A DNA stretch of 64,000 bases from Rhyzopertha dominica (GCA_025024175.1 QCXZ01000137.1:6758001-6822000), one strand, 5' to 3'. Shown: positions 1 to 11,779, counted from the stretch's first letter. Program-made: numbers and translations. Notes: generated by a model from the sequence alone, not told the origin.

Positions 1-900
1 ATTCTTTTCTAAATTGTAGGCAATCTTTCTTCCACCAAGAGTATAGCATTTATAGTTTCCCACACAGCTAGTGACTGGAAACGTTAAAGATTGCGAGGTG
101 TCCTTATTGTGTCAATAATTATTTAGTCCTAAACTATTGAGTCATCTAAACATTATTTCATCGGTAACTATGGTTGATAACATCCTTAACATTTTAAGAG
201 ATCTTGTAGATCTTAATGATGAGCTCACAACTTCACAATTTGTGAGTTCATCACTAACATTAAATAAACGATTAGCAATTTTCGGTTAGACAAAGACTCG
301 AGCAATTTTCTGAAGAATTCAATAGGAAATGTCATGTTTCATTCACAAATTTCAAGTTTAAACATTGGATGTCATTCTTAATTTTATTTTAGATGCACAA
401 AGAACTGTAGAAAGCTATGGCTTTCCGCCTTCTTTGCAAGTCGTCCTCACTAATGGGTAGTTCTATTATTTTAGAGCGTAACTGCAAAAATGCAACAGTA
501 ATTGGCTGCGCACTACTTCAATAGTACCGTAAATTCTATGGTGTTAGAAAGCCATTATCATTGTCTGTGAAACAAGGTCGTTTAAACTCCTTGTCGCATG
601 ACCTACAACAAGTTTCTTTTGCCAACGTGATCGTCATGATAGTGCTGGCAATGAATCAAACATTGGACGGCGTGCTATGCGGTCTTTTGTTGGAGGAACT
701 GATTTAATGTTAGAAAAATATGAATATGTCATAGGAACAGCAGCAGTCAGTTCATTTGAAATTTACGGTGGACGATTGGGCTACAAAAATCCATTTTTCA
801 TAAATTAACTTGAATTTGAAAGAATAAACATGTCAGCCACAAATTCGAATGTTAAGCTATTTTCGTGTCCAAAAATCGTCTGGTAAAGGTCTTGCTTCAG
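1..900. other. unannotated AT-rich segment
   Basis: I see no convincing coding region, RNA gene or terminal repeat here. It adjoins the DIRS-like relic that starts near 975 and may hold its decayed 3' part (after RNase H), but I could not recognise a recombinase or methylase motif. Confidence 0.3.
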
Positions 901-974
901 TTTTTGGTGATAGTCGTGGTGATGTTTTCATTGACGACTTGGAGAAGGGCAAAACAATAATAGGAGAATATTAT

Positions 975-1660
975 TCACAACTGCTGACCAAATTTCTGTG
1001 AAACTAAAGTAAGATTTTTGTGGGCACACTCCAAATATATCTCCTTTTGTTTATCATCTACAAGTAGTTTACCCCATCGTCTAACACGTCCAGATTTCTC
1101 AATAAATAGAAGCAGGTCATCATTATTATCTTCTTTACAAGCAGACGAAATCTGTATTTTACTCAAATGATTGTTGTAAAAAACAGCAAGTGACTTCAGT
1201 GCCATCAGAATGGTTTGACCAAAACAGATGTTTTATCCTTGATTACTGTCTCGAAAACCTACAAACTTTTGATAGCAGGAGCTGAAACAAAGTTTTTCTT
1301 TAATAGCTATTTCTTGCCTCCCATACACATAATTACGGGTAGCTGCCAGAATTTTAGCACAGGCTTAATAAGGAGCTTTGTAAATACGTAAGGTGCTAAC
1401 AACAGCCCAAAGGGTAACCAGTTAAACTGGTAATTCAGCCAAGAAAAGAACACTTCTGATATTTTCAATGACGCCAGATGCTCATTAGTAGATATCATAA
1501 ATATACATCTTTTAAATCTAAAGCAGCAAACAAACAGTTTTGATAGATCTATTTTAAAACTTATAATCTTCTAGTTTGGCTATAAACTTATTAAGCCTCT
1601 TGAGATTTCATGTAGAACGCTGAATACTATCTGGTTTCGCAACAAAAATATGGGAAGAAA
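975..1660 (-). pseudogene. DIRS-like retrotransposon RT/RNase H relic
   Basis: Read on the minus strand, this stretch encodes broken pieces of a tyrosine-recombinase-type (DIRS/Ngaro-like) polyprotein. At 1660-1560 the frame gives FVAKPD followed by NLKRLNKFI. At 1498-1307 comes LPFGLLLAPYVFTKLL, the RT block around the fingers/palm of this order. At 1205-975 an RNase H-like piece follows. Several stops and frameshifts interrupt it. The upstream part of the same reading frame continues at 3362-3285, on the other side of the inserted Tc1-type element, and reads across the junction without a shift once the element is ignored. It is therefore an old relic that was later hit by the Tc1 insertion. 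DIRS versus Ngaro/PAT cannot be settled here. Confidence 0.65.
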
Positions 1661-1662
1661 TA

Positions 1663-1862
1663 CACTGCTCCACAAAAATATACGTCCACTTGAACATTTC
1701 GTATATTTTCCAAAAAAAGTGTAACATTATACATATTTTTAATTCAGTGAGTTACTTTGAAGCAAAATATTGTATTTCAGACAAAAAGTCGTAAGTACAT
1801 ACAAAATGGCGCTGAAAGACATGTTTATACCGCAATTGGCTTGCACAAAAATATACGTCCAG
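1663..1862 (+). repeat. left terminal inverted repeat of Tc1-type element
   Basis: Begins CACTGCTCCACAAAAATA and ends with a second copy of the CACAAAAATATACGTCCA motif at 1844-1861. It mirrors 3091-3282 almost throughout. Confidence 0.9.
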
Positions 1863-1987
1863 TTCTAAAAAACTCAATTCAGGCAAATTAATATTAGCGA
1901 TACGTATCCTAAACATGAGCGCAAGGATCGGCCTAGCCATGATCAAACTCGGCAATGTTTTGTTTCCTCCTGTCATTTTATATTAAA

Positions 1988-3034
1988 ATGGCACGAGGAA
2001 AGTTACTTTCTGAGGTTGAAAAGACCGAGATACTCATTCATCACGGATACGGACGCTCAAATCGCTGGATAGCAAGGAAACTAAATCGAAGTCATGATGT
2101 CATTAATTCGTTTTTGAAGAACCCTGACGAATATGGGACAAAGAAGTCGCCTGGGCGGCCACAGAAACTTAGCGGCCGAGAAAAACGACGTGTTGTGACT
2201 GCTGCTTCAAACTCGATGCTTTCTTGTGCAGAAATAAGAAATCTGCTAGAACTCAATGTGTCACGCGAAACGGTAAGACGTACTATTCATAACGGTGGTG
2301 TAATTAAAAGATCGAAAATGCTTACCGCTCCTGCACTGACAGACATTCACAAAATGCGGCGGTTGGAGTTCGCGCGGAAAAATCTTCGGACAGATTTCAC
2401 TCTGGTAATGTCACTTAAGTTTTACTGTCTACTTCGTTATTTTTACATATTTTCAATTTAGTTTATTTGGTCTGATGAGAAAAAATGGAATTTAGACGGG
2501 CCTGATGGATGTAACTCCTACTGGAGGGACTTGCGGAAAGAACCGCGAATTTTTTCCCGGCGCAATTTTAGTGGCGGAACCGTGATGGTTTGGGCGGCAT
2601 TTAGCGCCCACGGAAAATTGCGTTTGGCATTTCCATCGGCCCGGATGAACTCCGAAGAGTATCAGGAACTGCTAGAGGGTTGTTTAGTGCCATTTCTAGA
2701 GGCTCACCTGGACGTGCCCTTAAGTTTCCAGCAAGACAACGCGCCGATTCATGTGTCCAGAAGCACATTAAACTGGTTCGCCGCCGCGCAAGTGCCACTT
2801 GTGCAATGGCCAGCGCGTTCGCCAGATTTAAATATTATTGAAAACGTTTGGGGAATCCTTGCGCGTCGGGTTTATGCCCATAATCGCCAATACCAAAGTG
2901 TACGAGAATTAAAAGAAGCGATACTGTCCACTTGGGACAATCTGGAAGAAGATTTACTAAGGCGCCTAGTTGCGTCTATGGACAACCGTCTATTTCAAGT
3001 CATCCAGCGCAACGGAGGTGCCACAGACTATTAA
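1988..3034 (+). CDS. Tc1-family transposase (DD34E), spliced
   Basis: Exon 1 is 1988-2404 and exon 2 is 2462-3034, joined in phase 0 across a 57-nt intron (gtaatg...tttag), giving 329 aa. The N-terminal half (residues about 1-120) is a paired helix-turn-helix DNA-binding region with the linker GRPQKLSGREKR. The catalytic domain shows IWSDEKKW (D144), FQQDNAPIH (D231) and SPDLNIIENVWG (E266), with exactly 34 residues between D231 and E266. No stop, frameshift or missing key residue is visible, so the enzyme could be functional. It cuts and pastes elements bearing the flanking inverted repeats into TA sites. I chose the start ATG at 1988 over the in-frame ATG at 1955 because MARGK matches typical family starts and the upstream codons look like leader. 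Confidence 0.92.
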
Positions 3035-3090
3035 AAGTTATTTTTTTGTTATTTTGTTCGGTATTAAATAAATTTAACAGTTTCCTTTGA

Positions 3091-3282
3091 CTGGACGTGT
3101 ATTTTTATGCAAGCCAATTGCGGTATACATATGTCTTTGGGCGCCATTTTGTATGGATTTACGACTTTTTGTCTGAAATATGATATTTTGCTCCAGAGTA
3201 ACTTACTTCATTAAAAAAATGTATAATGTCACGCTTTTTTGGAAAAAATACGAAAGTGGACGTATATTTTTGTGGAGCAGTG
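3091..3282 (-). repeat. right terminal inverted repeat of Tc1-type element
   Basis: Reverse complement of the left arm, ending GGAGCAGTG before the TA duplication. The inner motif has one change (CTGGACGTGTATTTTTATGC). It is 192 bp against 200 bp on the left. Confidence 0.9.
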
Positions 3283-3362
3283 TACTATGTTCGTTCAAAT
3301 CTAGTTCCTGCCTTAACTTCGCCAAAATCTCTTTGACAATATCGGTGTCTATTACCAGTTTA

Positions 3363-5550
3363 TTGTGAGGTCTGCCGCGATGAAGTGAAATACCAATAAA
3401 TTACTGCATAAGTCGGATTCAGAGATCTTTTCCTATAACTGTATATCCGAATGTGATGTCCTTCAAGTAGCAGCCATGTATAGTACCTTTTAAATGGATT
3501 CCATAAGGAATAGCAGCATCAATCTGAATTAAGTAAGGAGCGTTTTGAACTTCTCCAATAGATAGGTTGTCCTGCCAAAACAATTATATCTAATTACTAC
3601 ACAAAACTTTATGATACCGATTAAGGCAAAACGAATTCCGCGAATGGCATATCTATTGAATTTGTTATTGTCAGACGAAAACAACTGAATTGCATAATTT
3701 TATCGGTAAAAACCCGCCTGATTTTATCGTCATATTCTAGTAACGGGATCATACGTTAATCCGAGAAAGTTGTATCTTTTCGCAACAAACAATATCTCGG
3801 AATGTGCAATAAAAACAACGGCATCGAGCAGAAATAGTTTAACGGCCTCAGTTTCTAGTAAACAACAGAGTCGTTGCATTCGGTGTACGGAAAACGGCAT
3901 TACCGATGTGCAAATGGAGGTCATCTATGTCACGTTTGAGCACTTCCGGTTTAATTTTCAGCGCTGGAATGCCATCAGTCATTGTTGTATAATACTGGCA
4001 TAAAGACAATTGAATACTAGATTTATAATTTGTAGATTTTATTAAAATGAACTTTTAAGCTCGCAAATCGTGGGTTTATTATAATTTTTGCGATAATAAT
4101 AAAATATTCATGCGTTTAAGTGTTCTTTTATCTTACACTATTCATGTTTGATCGTTACTTCAAAAGCCTTAAGAAAATGCTCCCGAATGATTTCACTTTA
4201 ACTGACATACTGTTTTGTGGGAATGTCATTAATTAACCTGTTAAGTGATTATGAATCGTAAACTCTTTTAAACACATCATTCTAGTTGCTGTTTGTAGAT
4301 GTTAATAGAGAAACTGATAGTGAACCTCCTTAAACTTATGTCATGTAGGAATTACACGAGATTTTATGATTTCCGTTGTCAGAGAATCCTTGTATAAATA
4401 CCAGCTTATCCATATTACTCATTGAACAACACCACCTGTTTTTGTTTGGATAGCACTATTTAAACTGCAGGTGTTTTAAAATCTAGCACGCAAATCGTCT
4501 TTTTCCCTTACTATTCCAAGAATACTATTTCATTGTGCAGTCCCTTCTAAGTTTGTGTTTTGTTTTGCAATACAGCCAATTGTCTTTCGATAACACGTTG
4601 TTTATGGAGCACTTCAGAATAATGCTATCGATGAAAAGCTGTGTAATTTTATCAGATTTCGAAAGCCTATGCATGGGTGTGTAGGGAAACTTTATGATTA
4701 TGTGCAGATATTGTAAACACAATGTTGCTTTGAATATAAAAGCACCAATTAGTTGTGTTAATTACAGTCGATACGTCAGTTGCACTTTCCAATGCTGCAA
4801 GTGAAGAACATATGTTCAATTTTTATATATCTTCGAGTCATTAGAATAATTCAAGCTATATACCACAAAACTTACCAGCAAGATGCTTGGAAAGCTTTCT
4901 ACTAGCTTCATAATAATTTTCGTAGACTCTTCCTCACCTGCAAATTAATGGACTCATTTTAGGATAGATAAGCCACAAAGGACATTAGTGTTTTAAAGCA
5001 TTTTGTAATCTACTGCTTTGTACTATATTACGGACAATAACCCAAATGTAGACTAAATTAATTGCAATAAAAGATACTATCTGGATTGTGAAATAGGAAA
5101 AATTTTGGCGCATAGTGATAAAGATACAGTTTTAGATAAAGAAACAATAGACCGATCCGTTCAGAATGGATGAGATTCAACGGGTACTGTGAATAAAACA
5201 ATAGTATGTACTAAGTCAACATATATTTTTATTTTGTATATACAACACAATGAATACTTTCACTACCAGCAGTTTGTAGTAACTAGTATGCTGTGTCTGC
5301 AGAAACCCCTTTTCCTCTTTATATTGGTTGTAGCTTTTATCACAATATCGCAATACTGCAGACCAGAAATTGGTCGATTGGTGTGATTAAGGCTCTGTTT
5401 TCAATCTCGCGCTTCACTTCTCTGTTTTTTTTGGCATTTTCCACAGATGGACTATATTTACACTTTATTGGTAAAAGATTCCTTGCAGGAACGAAACAAA
5501 GCGTTTTATTTTTAAACTTTATTTAGATGCAGTTAATCTCGTTGTTCGTA
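3363..5550. other. unannotated spacer
   Basis: AT-rich sequence with no gene, RNA gene or clear terminal repeat that I can support. Reading frames of 60-77 codons occur but lack recognisable motifs. Confidence 0.3.
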
Positions 5551-5559
5551 AGAAAAAAT

Positions 5560-6360
5560 GTCTCAGCAATTACCTTATTAGGCGGGTTGCAGTCTTTAAG
5601 TCCTTTTAGAATTGCCTTTGGATCCAGCATGCCTTGAATCCTGAAACGGTATTGCTCTTACTTGTACAAAGAGCCTAAGGAAATATAATTTTGTTCATTT
5701 CGCCAGTTTTTCTTTTGAGGCACAAAACAAGCCACATCTAAGGGCTGTCTGGCTGGTGGAGCGAGCTAAATACCTTATTTTTCATATTCTTCAATTATTC
5801 CCAAAGTAATATAGTTTAAAAGATTGTCCCCGAGCGTCGCAAATATCGATCGGATATTTGTCTAAAAAGTTTGCGATTCAAATCATCCACTTTTACGAAT
5901 ACTATAACGAGTTCCCGGTGGTCCACTTTTCTCATTCTTCATACCAGTACAGCTTACAAATAATTTTTTGTCGGGATCGCCACTAAAGTTGGTCACGTAA
6001 AAATTCCTTTCAAGTATTGTATTCATTCCTCAAAATAATGTGTCTGAAGTTACTTCGGCTGTGTACGATGCCGATAAATAATCGATTTCGACCAGTCTTC
6101 CCCCGGGCAGGTTGTTATTAAACCATCTAACTTGAAACCGCTTTCTATCTAAGCATTCTGTATAATTTTTCTAATATCATATTCAATAACACCATCCTCA
6201 ATTGTGTTTTGAAATGTTTCTGGTGAAATAATTTTTTAAATCCTGCTTCCTGACACATGAATATCATTTCAAAAGTCGCTCTATAAAATGCGACCGAAAT
6301 TTGTGCAAGAGGTTGTTGAAATGTAATTTTTACTGTTTCGACTTCCTTATACCCCATCAA
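5560..6360 (-). pseudogene. pogo/Tigger-like DDE transposase relic
   Basis: On the minus strand the broken translation follows the order of a pogo/Tigger-type transposase: PGEDWSKSIIYRH (about 6115-6075; the DNA-binding domain ends in PGxDW..R in this group), SGPPGTRYSIRKSG followed by a stop and FESQTF (about 5935-5875; compare GxxGxRYxxxKSGWFD), GDNLLNYITL (catalytic D region, about 5830) and QPLDVACFVPQKKNWRN (about 5740-5690; QPLDV is the family signature). Several stops and frame changes lie between these blocks, so it is dead. I found no inverted terminal repeats. Confidence 0.6.
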
Positions 6361-6616
6361 GATGATTTCTTGGACCAGTTCTTGGAGAAGTCGCCACTAA
6401 ATAGAATACTTAATCTGAGTTACGAATTCCATATTCGAAACATCCATGATGAAGTGTTCTGTTTTTCTCCACTCGGGTCAAGATTCCATTAAAATATTAT
6501 AAAATGTAATCATAGTGTAACTACTTTATCAAGCAGCCTAGCATTGCTTCATGTACCCGATAGTATTGAATTTGGACAATTTTTGCTCGCTGGTACATTT
6601 GCTATTTTGCATTACT

Positions 6617-6775
6617 TATTATACTATAGTGTCTGCGCCGCAACAAACTGCAGGCAGATCTATTTCGCTATCATTATTTCACTATATATAGGTTTTGCCT
6701 ATATACCATTTTGGCAGCTAGGTGCCTTTATCAACGTGTTAGTGTAATGCTGACAGATGGCATTGCCATTTAATT
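6617..6775 (-). mobile_element. older, truncated retrozyme copy
   Basis: Contains pieces of the retrozyme family in a rearranged order: an antisense ribozyme 3' half (6635-6680, including GCAGATCTATTTCGCT), the GGTTTTGCCTATATACCA segment, then a sense segment running to the ATGGCATTGCCAT palindrome near 6757-6769. The CUGAUGA strand is missing, so no ribozyme can form. It lies about 20 bp left of the better copy at 6800. Confidence 0.65.
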
Positions 6776-6786
6776 TTCAAACAAAC

Positions 6787-7078
6787 ATTACCTAATACTA
6801 TGCAAGTAAGAATTTAGATGGCAATGCCATCTGTCAGCATTACACTGACATGATGACAAAGCCACCTAGCTGCCAAAAGGGGAACTACTTCCTAAAGGAA
6901 GTGACCTGTACCTGACAAGTTGGCATGCATACATACATCAACTTGATAGCAGGCCCGTTCTATGCCGTGCTGTCTGCACTAGACCTAAACTGCACTGATG
7001 AGTTATAATGATAGCGAAATAGATCTTTCTGCATTTGGTTGCGGTGCAGGCAGCACGGCATTTTAATTACCTAATACT
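6787..7078 (+). mobile_element. retrozyme insertion with 13-bp target duplication
   Basis: The insertion proper is 6800-7065. Both flanks carry the identical 13-mer ATTACCTAATACT (6787-6799 and 7066-7078). The 5' part (about 6803-6955) is the family consensus in antisense; the 3' part (6958-7065) is sense and contains the hammerhead. The sense 3' end GGCATTTTA is the same terminus seen in the copies at 56.27 and 63.53 kb. The perfect duplication indicates retrotransposition; the switch of orientation inside the insert suggests 5' inversion during reverse transcription. Confidence 0.85.
6960..7060 (+). ncRNA. type I hammerhead ribozyme, decayed copy
   Basis: Core CTGATGA at 6995-7001, then stem II GTTAT/ATAGC and GAAA. 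Relative to the other copies, stem II has a compensatory G-C to A-U change and a C-G to U-G change, so the helix is kept. Stem III (ATAGATCTTT) and the inner part of stem I carry mismatches, so cleavage is probably weak or lost. Confidence 0.75.
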
Positions 7079-7900
7079 TTTTGACTAACATTTTAAATCT
7101 AGGATACGTGAAAAAAAATACAAAAGCTTAACATTTCAAAGGAGTATATTGACCATGTAAGAAAATTGTGACTTACTATGGATTTTGACTTGCAAAAGAT
7201 TTATGCTAGTTATTGTTTTTGTCATTATTACATTATGCAAATTCTGTGTATAGCCCTCCTTAGATCCTATCACGCCACGCAGAATTCAACTGATGCAAAA
7301 TTCCTGTTTGCGGCCGATAATACACATATATTATACGGAGGAGTAAACATTTAAGCCACACTCTTAGATTAGTCCCTTATTGGCTTGATATGAAAAAGAA
7401 GGAAAATTCACTGGGCTTGTTTGTTTCGCATAATAATTATACCGAAAAACGCCTGCGTATATATTCACTAAAAAATTAAGATTGATGTCCATAACATCTA
7501 TATCAGAAGAGAAGAATAATGATATGTATTATTTATTTACTTTCTTTTTATGTTTACCTTCTCTTTTTTTTGTTTTTTCTCCAATTGTATCCAGTGGGAA
7601 GTCGAACTCCGCCAATTCGATGTTGCCGGTGCACTATGACTGCCAGGAAGTTTGAGTGTAGACATATTATTACAGAGACTGCGCCTCAAATATAAATACT
7701 TATCTTTGCCGGAAGTCATTCTTGTGTAATTTCTATACTATCTATACTTTTAATGAAAATCTATGAGGCTACATGTTCTTATACTATTCTTATGTATATT
7801 ATACTATTCATCCAATCCAAGCAGACTGTAGTATTCTTGTTGCGAATTATGGCATTTAGTGCCGTCTGTATGCTGTTTTATTTTCTTCCGGTCTACGTAA
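7079..7900. other. spacer with a possible short retroposon
   Basis: Mostly AT-rich and featureless. Read on the minus strand, 7640-7537 gives a GC-richer piece with a weak B-box-like GAGTTCGACTTCC followed by an A-rich tail (7590-7537), which could be a short retroposon (SINE-like). I cannot find a convincing A box or flanking duplication. Confidence 0.3.
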
Positions 7901-8530
7901 TATGTATACATTAGCATTGGCGCCAATTCTACTTTGCAACTTTTGGTCCCATAACGGGCCCCTCGCTAAAATTTCAACTCGCGTCGTATATACCTGTATC
8001 ATTGCAATCTGCAGTGACAAGGAGACGTGCGTGCGTCGCTTTTCAGTACATACAACACGTCAAGTTAAATTAACCAGAACGCACGACAGTAAAAACCCGC
8101 AGACGCGTTCTTAGAAACAATTCACTGGCATCGCAATTCTCAACGAGATTTGTACAGCTGGGCCTACAACTCGTACAAGACGATGCTCAATAATTGTTCC
8201 AAGGCTAGTTCACAGCCTGCTGTTAATTCGCCCAATTCACGACGTCGAACACAACCGCAGACATGTTCGTGAATTCTCCATGATGTATAACCTCACAAAC
8301 GCTGATTTGTTGGTAAACATTAGACCGTTCTTGAATACGTGCTCATCCCAGGCGGGACACGTGACTCACGGCACGTGAGTCTGGATGACGCAGACAGAGG
8401 TTTCGTTACATCNTGGTGGGCAGTCGGGCGCGGCGANGTCGTGGGATTCNAGGAATTCGCGGGTGTGTTGGGGGCTCGTCGGCTACGCGCATGTCTGCAC
8501 GTTTCTTCTGGAGACGGCTGGTGAAAGGTG
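7900..8530. promoter_or_regulatory. CpG-rich segment, candidate promoter
   Basis: Composition changes sharply to CpG-rich, non-coding-looking sequence with three Ns near 8413-8450. It contains two E-boxes CACGTG (8358-8363 and 8372-8377) 8 bp apart. A short frame ATG TCT GCA at 8491 runs ten codons in phase 0 to a possible donor GTGAAA (8521), which would make it compatible with the second coding exon of hexokinase. It could be a distal hexokinase promoter or the 5' end of another gene; the sequence does not decide. Confidence 0.3.
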
Positions 8531-11500
8531 GCGAAATTCCACGCAATGCCGGATGGATTTGTGAAAGAGATTGCAACAGCAATAACGGCAGCCTCGATGC
8601 TAGAACATCTTGGGTTTATTTTGAAATTTACAACCCCAAAAATGTTATTGATTTTGAGACCCCAATCAATGGACAGTGCTGGATCAATTAGCCAATGAGG
8701 TCTCGATATGATGGGGTCACATGACTACCGTCTTTGGCCACGTGAATGGCTATTGGTTTGCACTTGTCAGGTTTTCTAAATCTCCACAGCTTTAACAAAA
8801 GCTTGTAAGCTGACTAACTTGATGAATAAAGGCCGTGCCACTTTTAGAACTGTTTTTGATTGTATTTATAGATGAATCCATTGTAACCAGCCCACCTAAA
8901 TAATTTTCATTTTAACATCTGCTGGTGCTCTGGAATGCACCCTCTGATCTTTCCAAACTTGCAACTCGTCTCCATCAGTCAATTGTCCATGTTAATTAAT
9001 TGCGTAATATTTTAGCTAGAGCATTCAATATTTCATAAGTCGGGTCTCCTCTCTTGGACGTGAAACTGCTATAGACCATTCTTGGCATTGAACGATAAAT
9101 TTATCTGGACTGGACTGTAAATACTACAGACATCAGCATTTTGGCTTTCCGTAAGTGCTGATTCATTTAGTTGCAAATCTTTCACATCAGAAGGTTGATC
9201 TTTCTTTCGTCATCATTTGCTTTAGTCTATGTAGTCAATCTAAATTCGCTTTTCCATCCCAAGAAAAACATTTATGTTGCAGTAGTGTACTGACAGTTTT
9301 TCACCAGTTATTGCTTCTTAAACACTCCAAAATCTGGAAATAAAATCATTCAGAAAACTACCTAATAATGATATATTCTTACCTTTTAGCGTGGAAACCA
9401 AGTAACGACTGCAATTCTGCTTCGAAGTCTTGACCATGATTTTAAGATTTTCTGTGGACTGCTCCATTTTCTAGAGAATATATTTTTCTCTTTTTTTCTC
9501 CATTACAGACTGTGGAGACAAATCATTCTACTATTGATTAACTGCAGTAACAACAATTATGCATTGTCTTTTGTGCTAAATACGGCGTATCCGCATAATA
9601 TAGACGTTGCATTTCACTAAATTAGCATTATAAATTCACCGAATCAGCATCCCATTTTATCTCTGGCATGATGACACTGCCAATTTTATTCTGCCTGTCA
9701 CCCTTATCACCAGCTTTTGGAAAGATAGCAGATAAGCCAAACTGTCATTTCGTCCTTTGTTCTGACACACGCCCACAGTAAATTTTGCGAACAAAACGAT
9801 TTTTTCCTCTTTAGTGGATTGTCGCGTCACCTTCTGCAACTTTTTCAAGGAGATCTGCATTCGCAAATTGTAAAATATTTCGCTGGATTAATACTCACAA
9901 AAAGAACGGTTCCACTGACAATCTGACCTTAATCTAATGAGGTAGAGTCTCAAGGAGAGTTTACCACCTTTTGATTTGGGATTTAAGTGTGCCTCTATAG
10001 GTAAAGGTTTTGCCCAAGACCTACGCTAGTAATCGGTGTGGTGACGTAAGTGTCGCCCACTTGACTTTACTGATAAGATTGGTTGTGTAACGGGTAAAAA
10101 TTGTCGTTTTTTAACTTTATATTGGGCAACCTTGTTGTAAGTCAAGTGGTTCAAATGTTTTTGCGATTTTTTTATTGTATTTTCGCCTTTATCAGTTTTA
10201 TTCGTCGTTGTAAGCTATGTCCTCTGTATACTGCTGGTTTAAGTAGATACACTTACATAGAAATAAGACGACTCATTAGGTGTACTGTATTGCTTATTGT
10301 GGCAAAGGAAGTAATCCATTCGAGAACAGACGAGAATCGGACAGTAAATGCTTGAAAAGAAAAAATAATGGGTGGAGCAGGCTCAATAAAGCCTCTGGTC
10401 ATCGACTTAATCAGATGATCGACCCCCTTCCGAAGTGTCTTATTCCAGGCTACTTGTACAGCATCCAAAATGCTGCCCCTCCCATCTAGGTCATATTAAG
10501 TTTTAAAGCTATACTGCAGAGCGTATCTTCGGCATTCTAAGTCTATCAAAACTTTGCTAAGTTACTGTGATAGTCTTAAAGTCGTAGAAAGTTTATATTT
10601 GCGAATTGAAGAATTTTAATAATAAAGCAGTCGAATAATTGACAAGAAACCCGGATAAAAACGACAATAAATACTTATTTTGGAGTAAACCATTAAATAT
10701 CCGTACTATTAATGTGTTAAGGCGTTGATGCTTCCATGTTATGGCAATATGTCACACTCACGAGACGGTTTCGTCAAACTGCCACACTTGAGGATTCTGT
10801 CGTCTTCTATTATTGGATCTTCCACGATATTCTATGACATTCTTGAAACTTCCCACTTCCCCTGTCGTTGAAACATCGATTTTAGATTTTTCATCAATAT
10901 GCTACACTTAGGGATTCTCTAGTCTTCTATCGATATTTATAGAATGTTCCTATTCGAAACTTGGTTTTTGAGTACCCCACAACATATAATTGAGGATTTT
11001 ATCGCTTTCTATTAAATCTTACAGAATACAGACATTTAAAGATGGCAGCTTAGCTACCGAATTACGTATTTGGGCTTTCTACGTTATTGTGGTTACGGTT
11101 TTCACGTATGAAAATTATGGATGTGTCAACATAGGTACGTTCTTCGTATACAGAGTTCTGTTTTACCGCTTAAGTTTATTGAATACAAAACCTATTGGTA
11201 CCGCTAGATAGGAAAGGCGTGTCCACGTCAAAAGTAATTCTGTCGGTCCACTATCCCCTAAATCTGGCAGAAAGTTGAACAAGAAGTAAAAAATGAAATA
11301 GAGAAGGGTGCATTCTTTTTATTTCAACAAAAATATACCAACACCAAACAATATATACAAATATAGATATTTCTACCTCAAAGTATTGATATTATGAAAG
11401 CATCGAATTGCGGTTGTATTTATCTGAAGTGGAAGAATATATGTATGTGTTCTTATTTATTAAATAACCCCAGTTACCGTACGCACGTGAGTTTTTTTAT

Positions 11501-11775
11501 ATATTATTCCTGAGTATTAATTGCGACAATTGATCGATAACTGATTATGATAAAAGTTTGCGACTATCGTCTTGAATGCTATAGCAATACTTCAATTGCA
11601 ACACCAGGTAAAATATGCCGGCATTCAGCTGGTAAATAAGTGCGTCATATAGGTTCTGACGTCACGAATGTTACGACATCCGCACTGGAGAAATTCTGAA
11701 ACAAGACTAATTTAATAAATTTTAATANAGGTCAAAGTTTTAATTTTGAACTTTGATAATATCANATGCCGACAA
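8531..11775. other. spacer with imperfect tandem repeat
   Basis: No gene recognised. At about 10781-11015 a motif of the form CACACTTGAGGATTCT...TCTTCTAT recurs three times with divergence (starts near 10782, 10902 and 10981), an old minisatellite-like repeat. The remainder is AT-rich with only short frames. Confidence 0.35.
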
Positions 11776-11779
11776 TATT

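Larger units (their letters stand above)
1663..3282 (+). mobile_element. Tc1-type DNA transposon, apparently complete
   Basis: A 1620-bp element is flanked by TA on both sides (1661-1662 and 3283-3284), the target duplication of Tc1/mariner elements. Its ends are long inverted repeats of about 200 bp (1663-1862 and 3091-3282). Each arm carries the motif CACAAAAATATACGTCCA, or a close form, at both its outer and inner end, as in Tc1 elements with paired transposase sites per arm. The interior holds one spliced transposase with no stop codon. The arms match closely, suggesting a fairly recent insertion. It interrupts a DIRS-like RT frame. Confidence 0.93.

Noticed and set aside
7537..7720. tRNA-derived SINE or tRNA gene
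   Set aside because: Only a weak B-box-like motif and an A-rich tail; no credible A box, cloverleaf or flanking duplication.
8358..8377. Carbohydrate response element
   Set aside because: The spacing between the E-boxes is 8 bp rather than the usual 5 bp, and the link to the hexokinase promoter is unproven.
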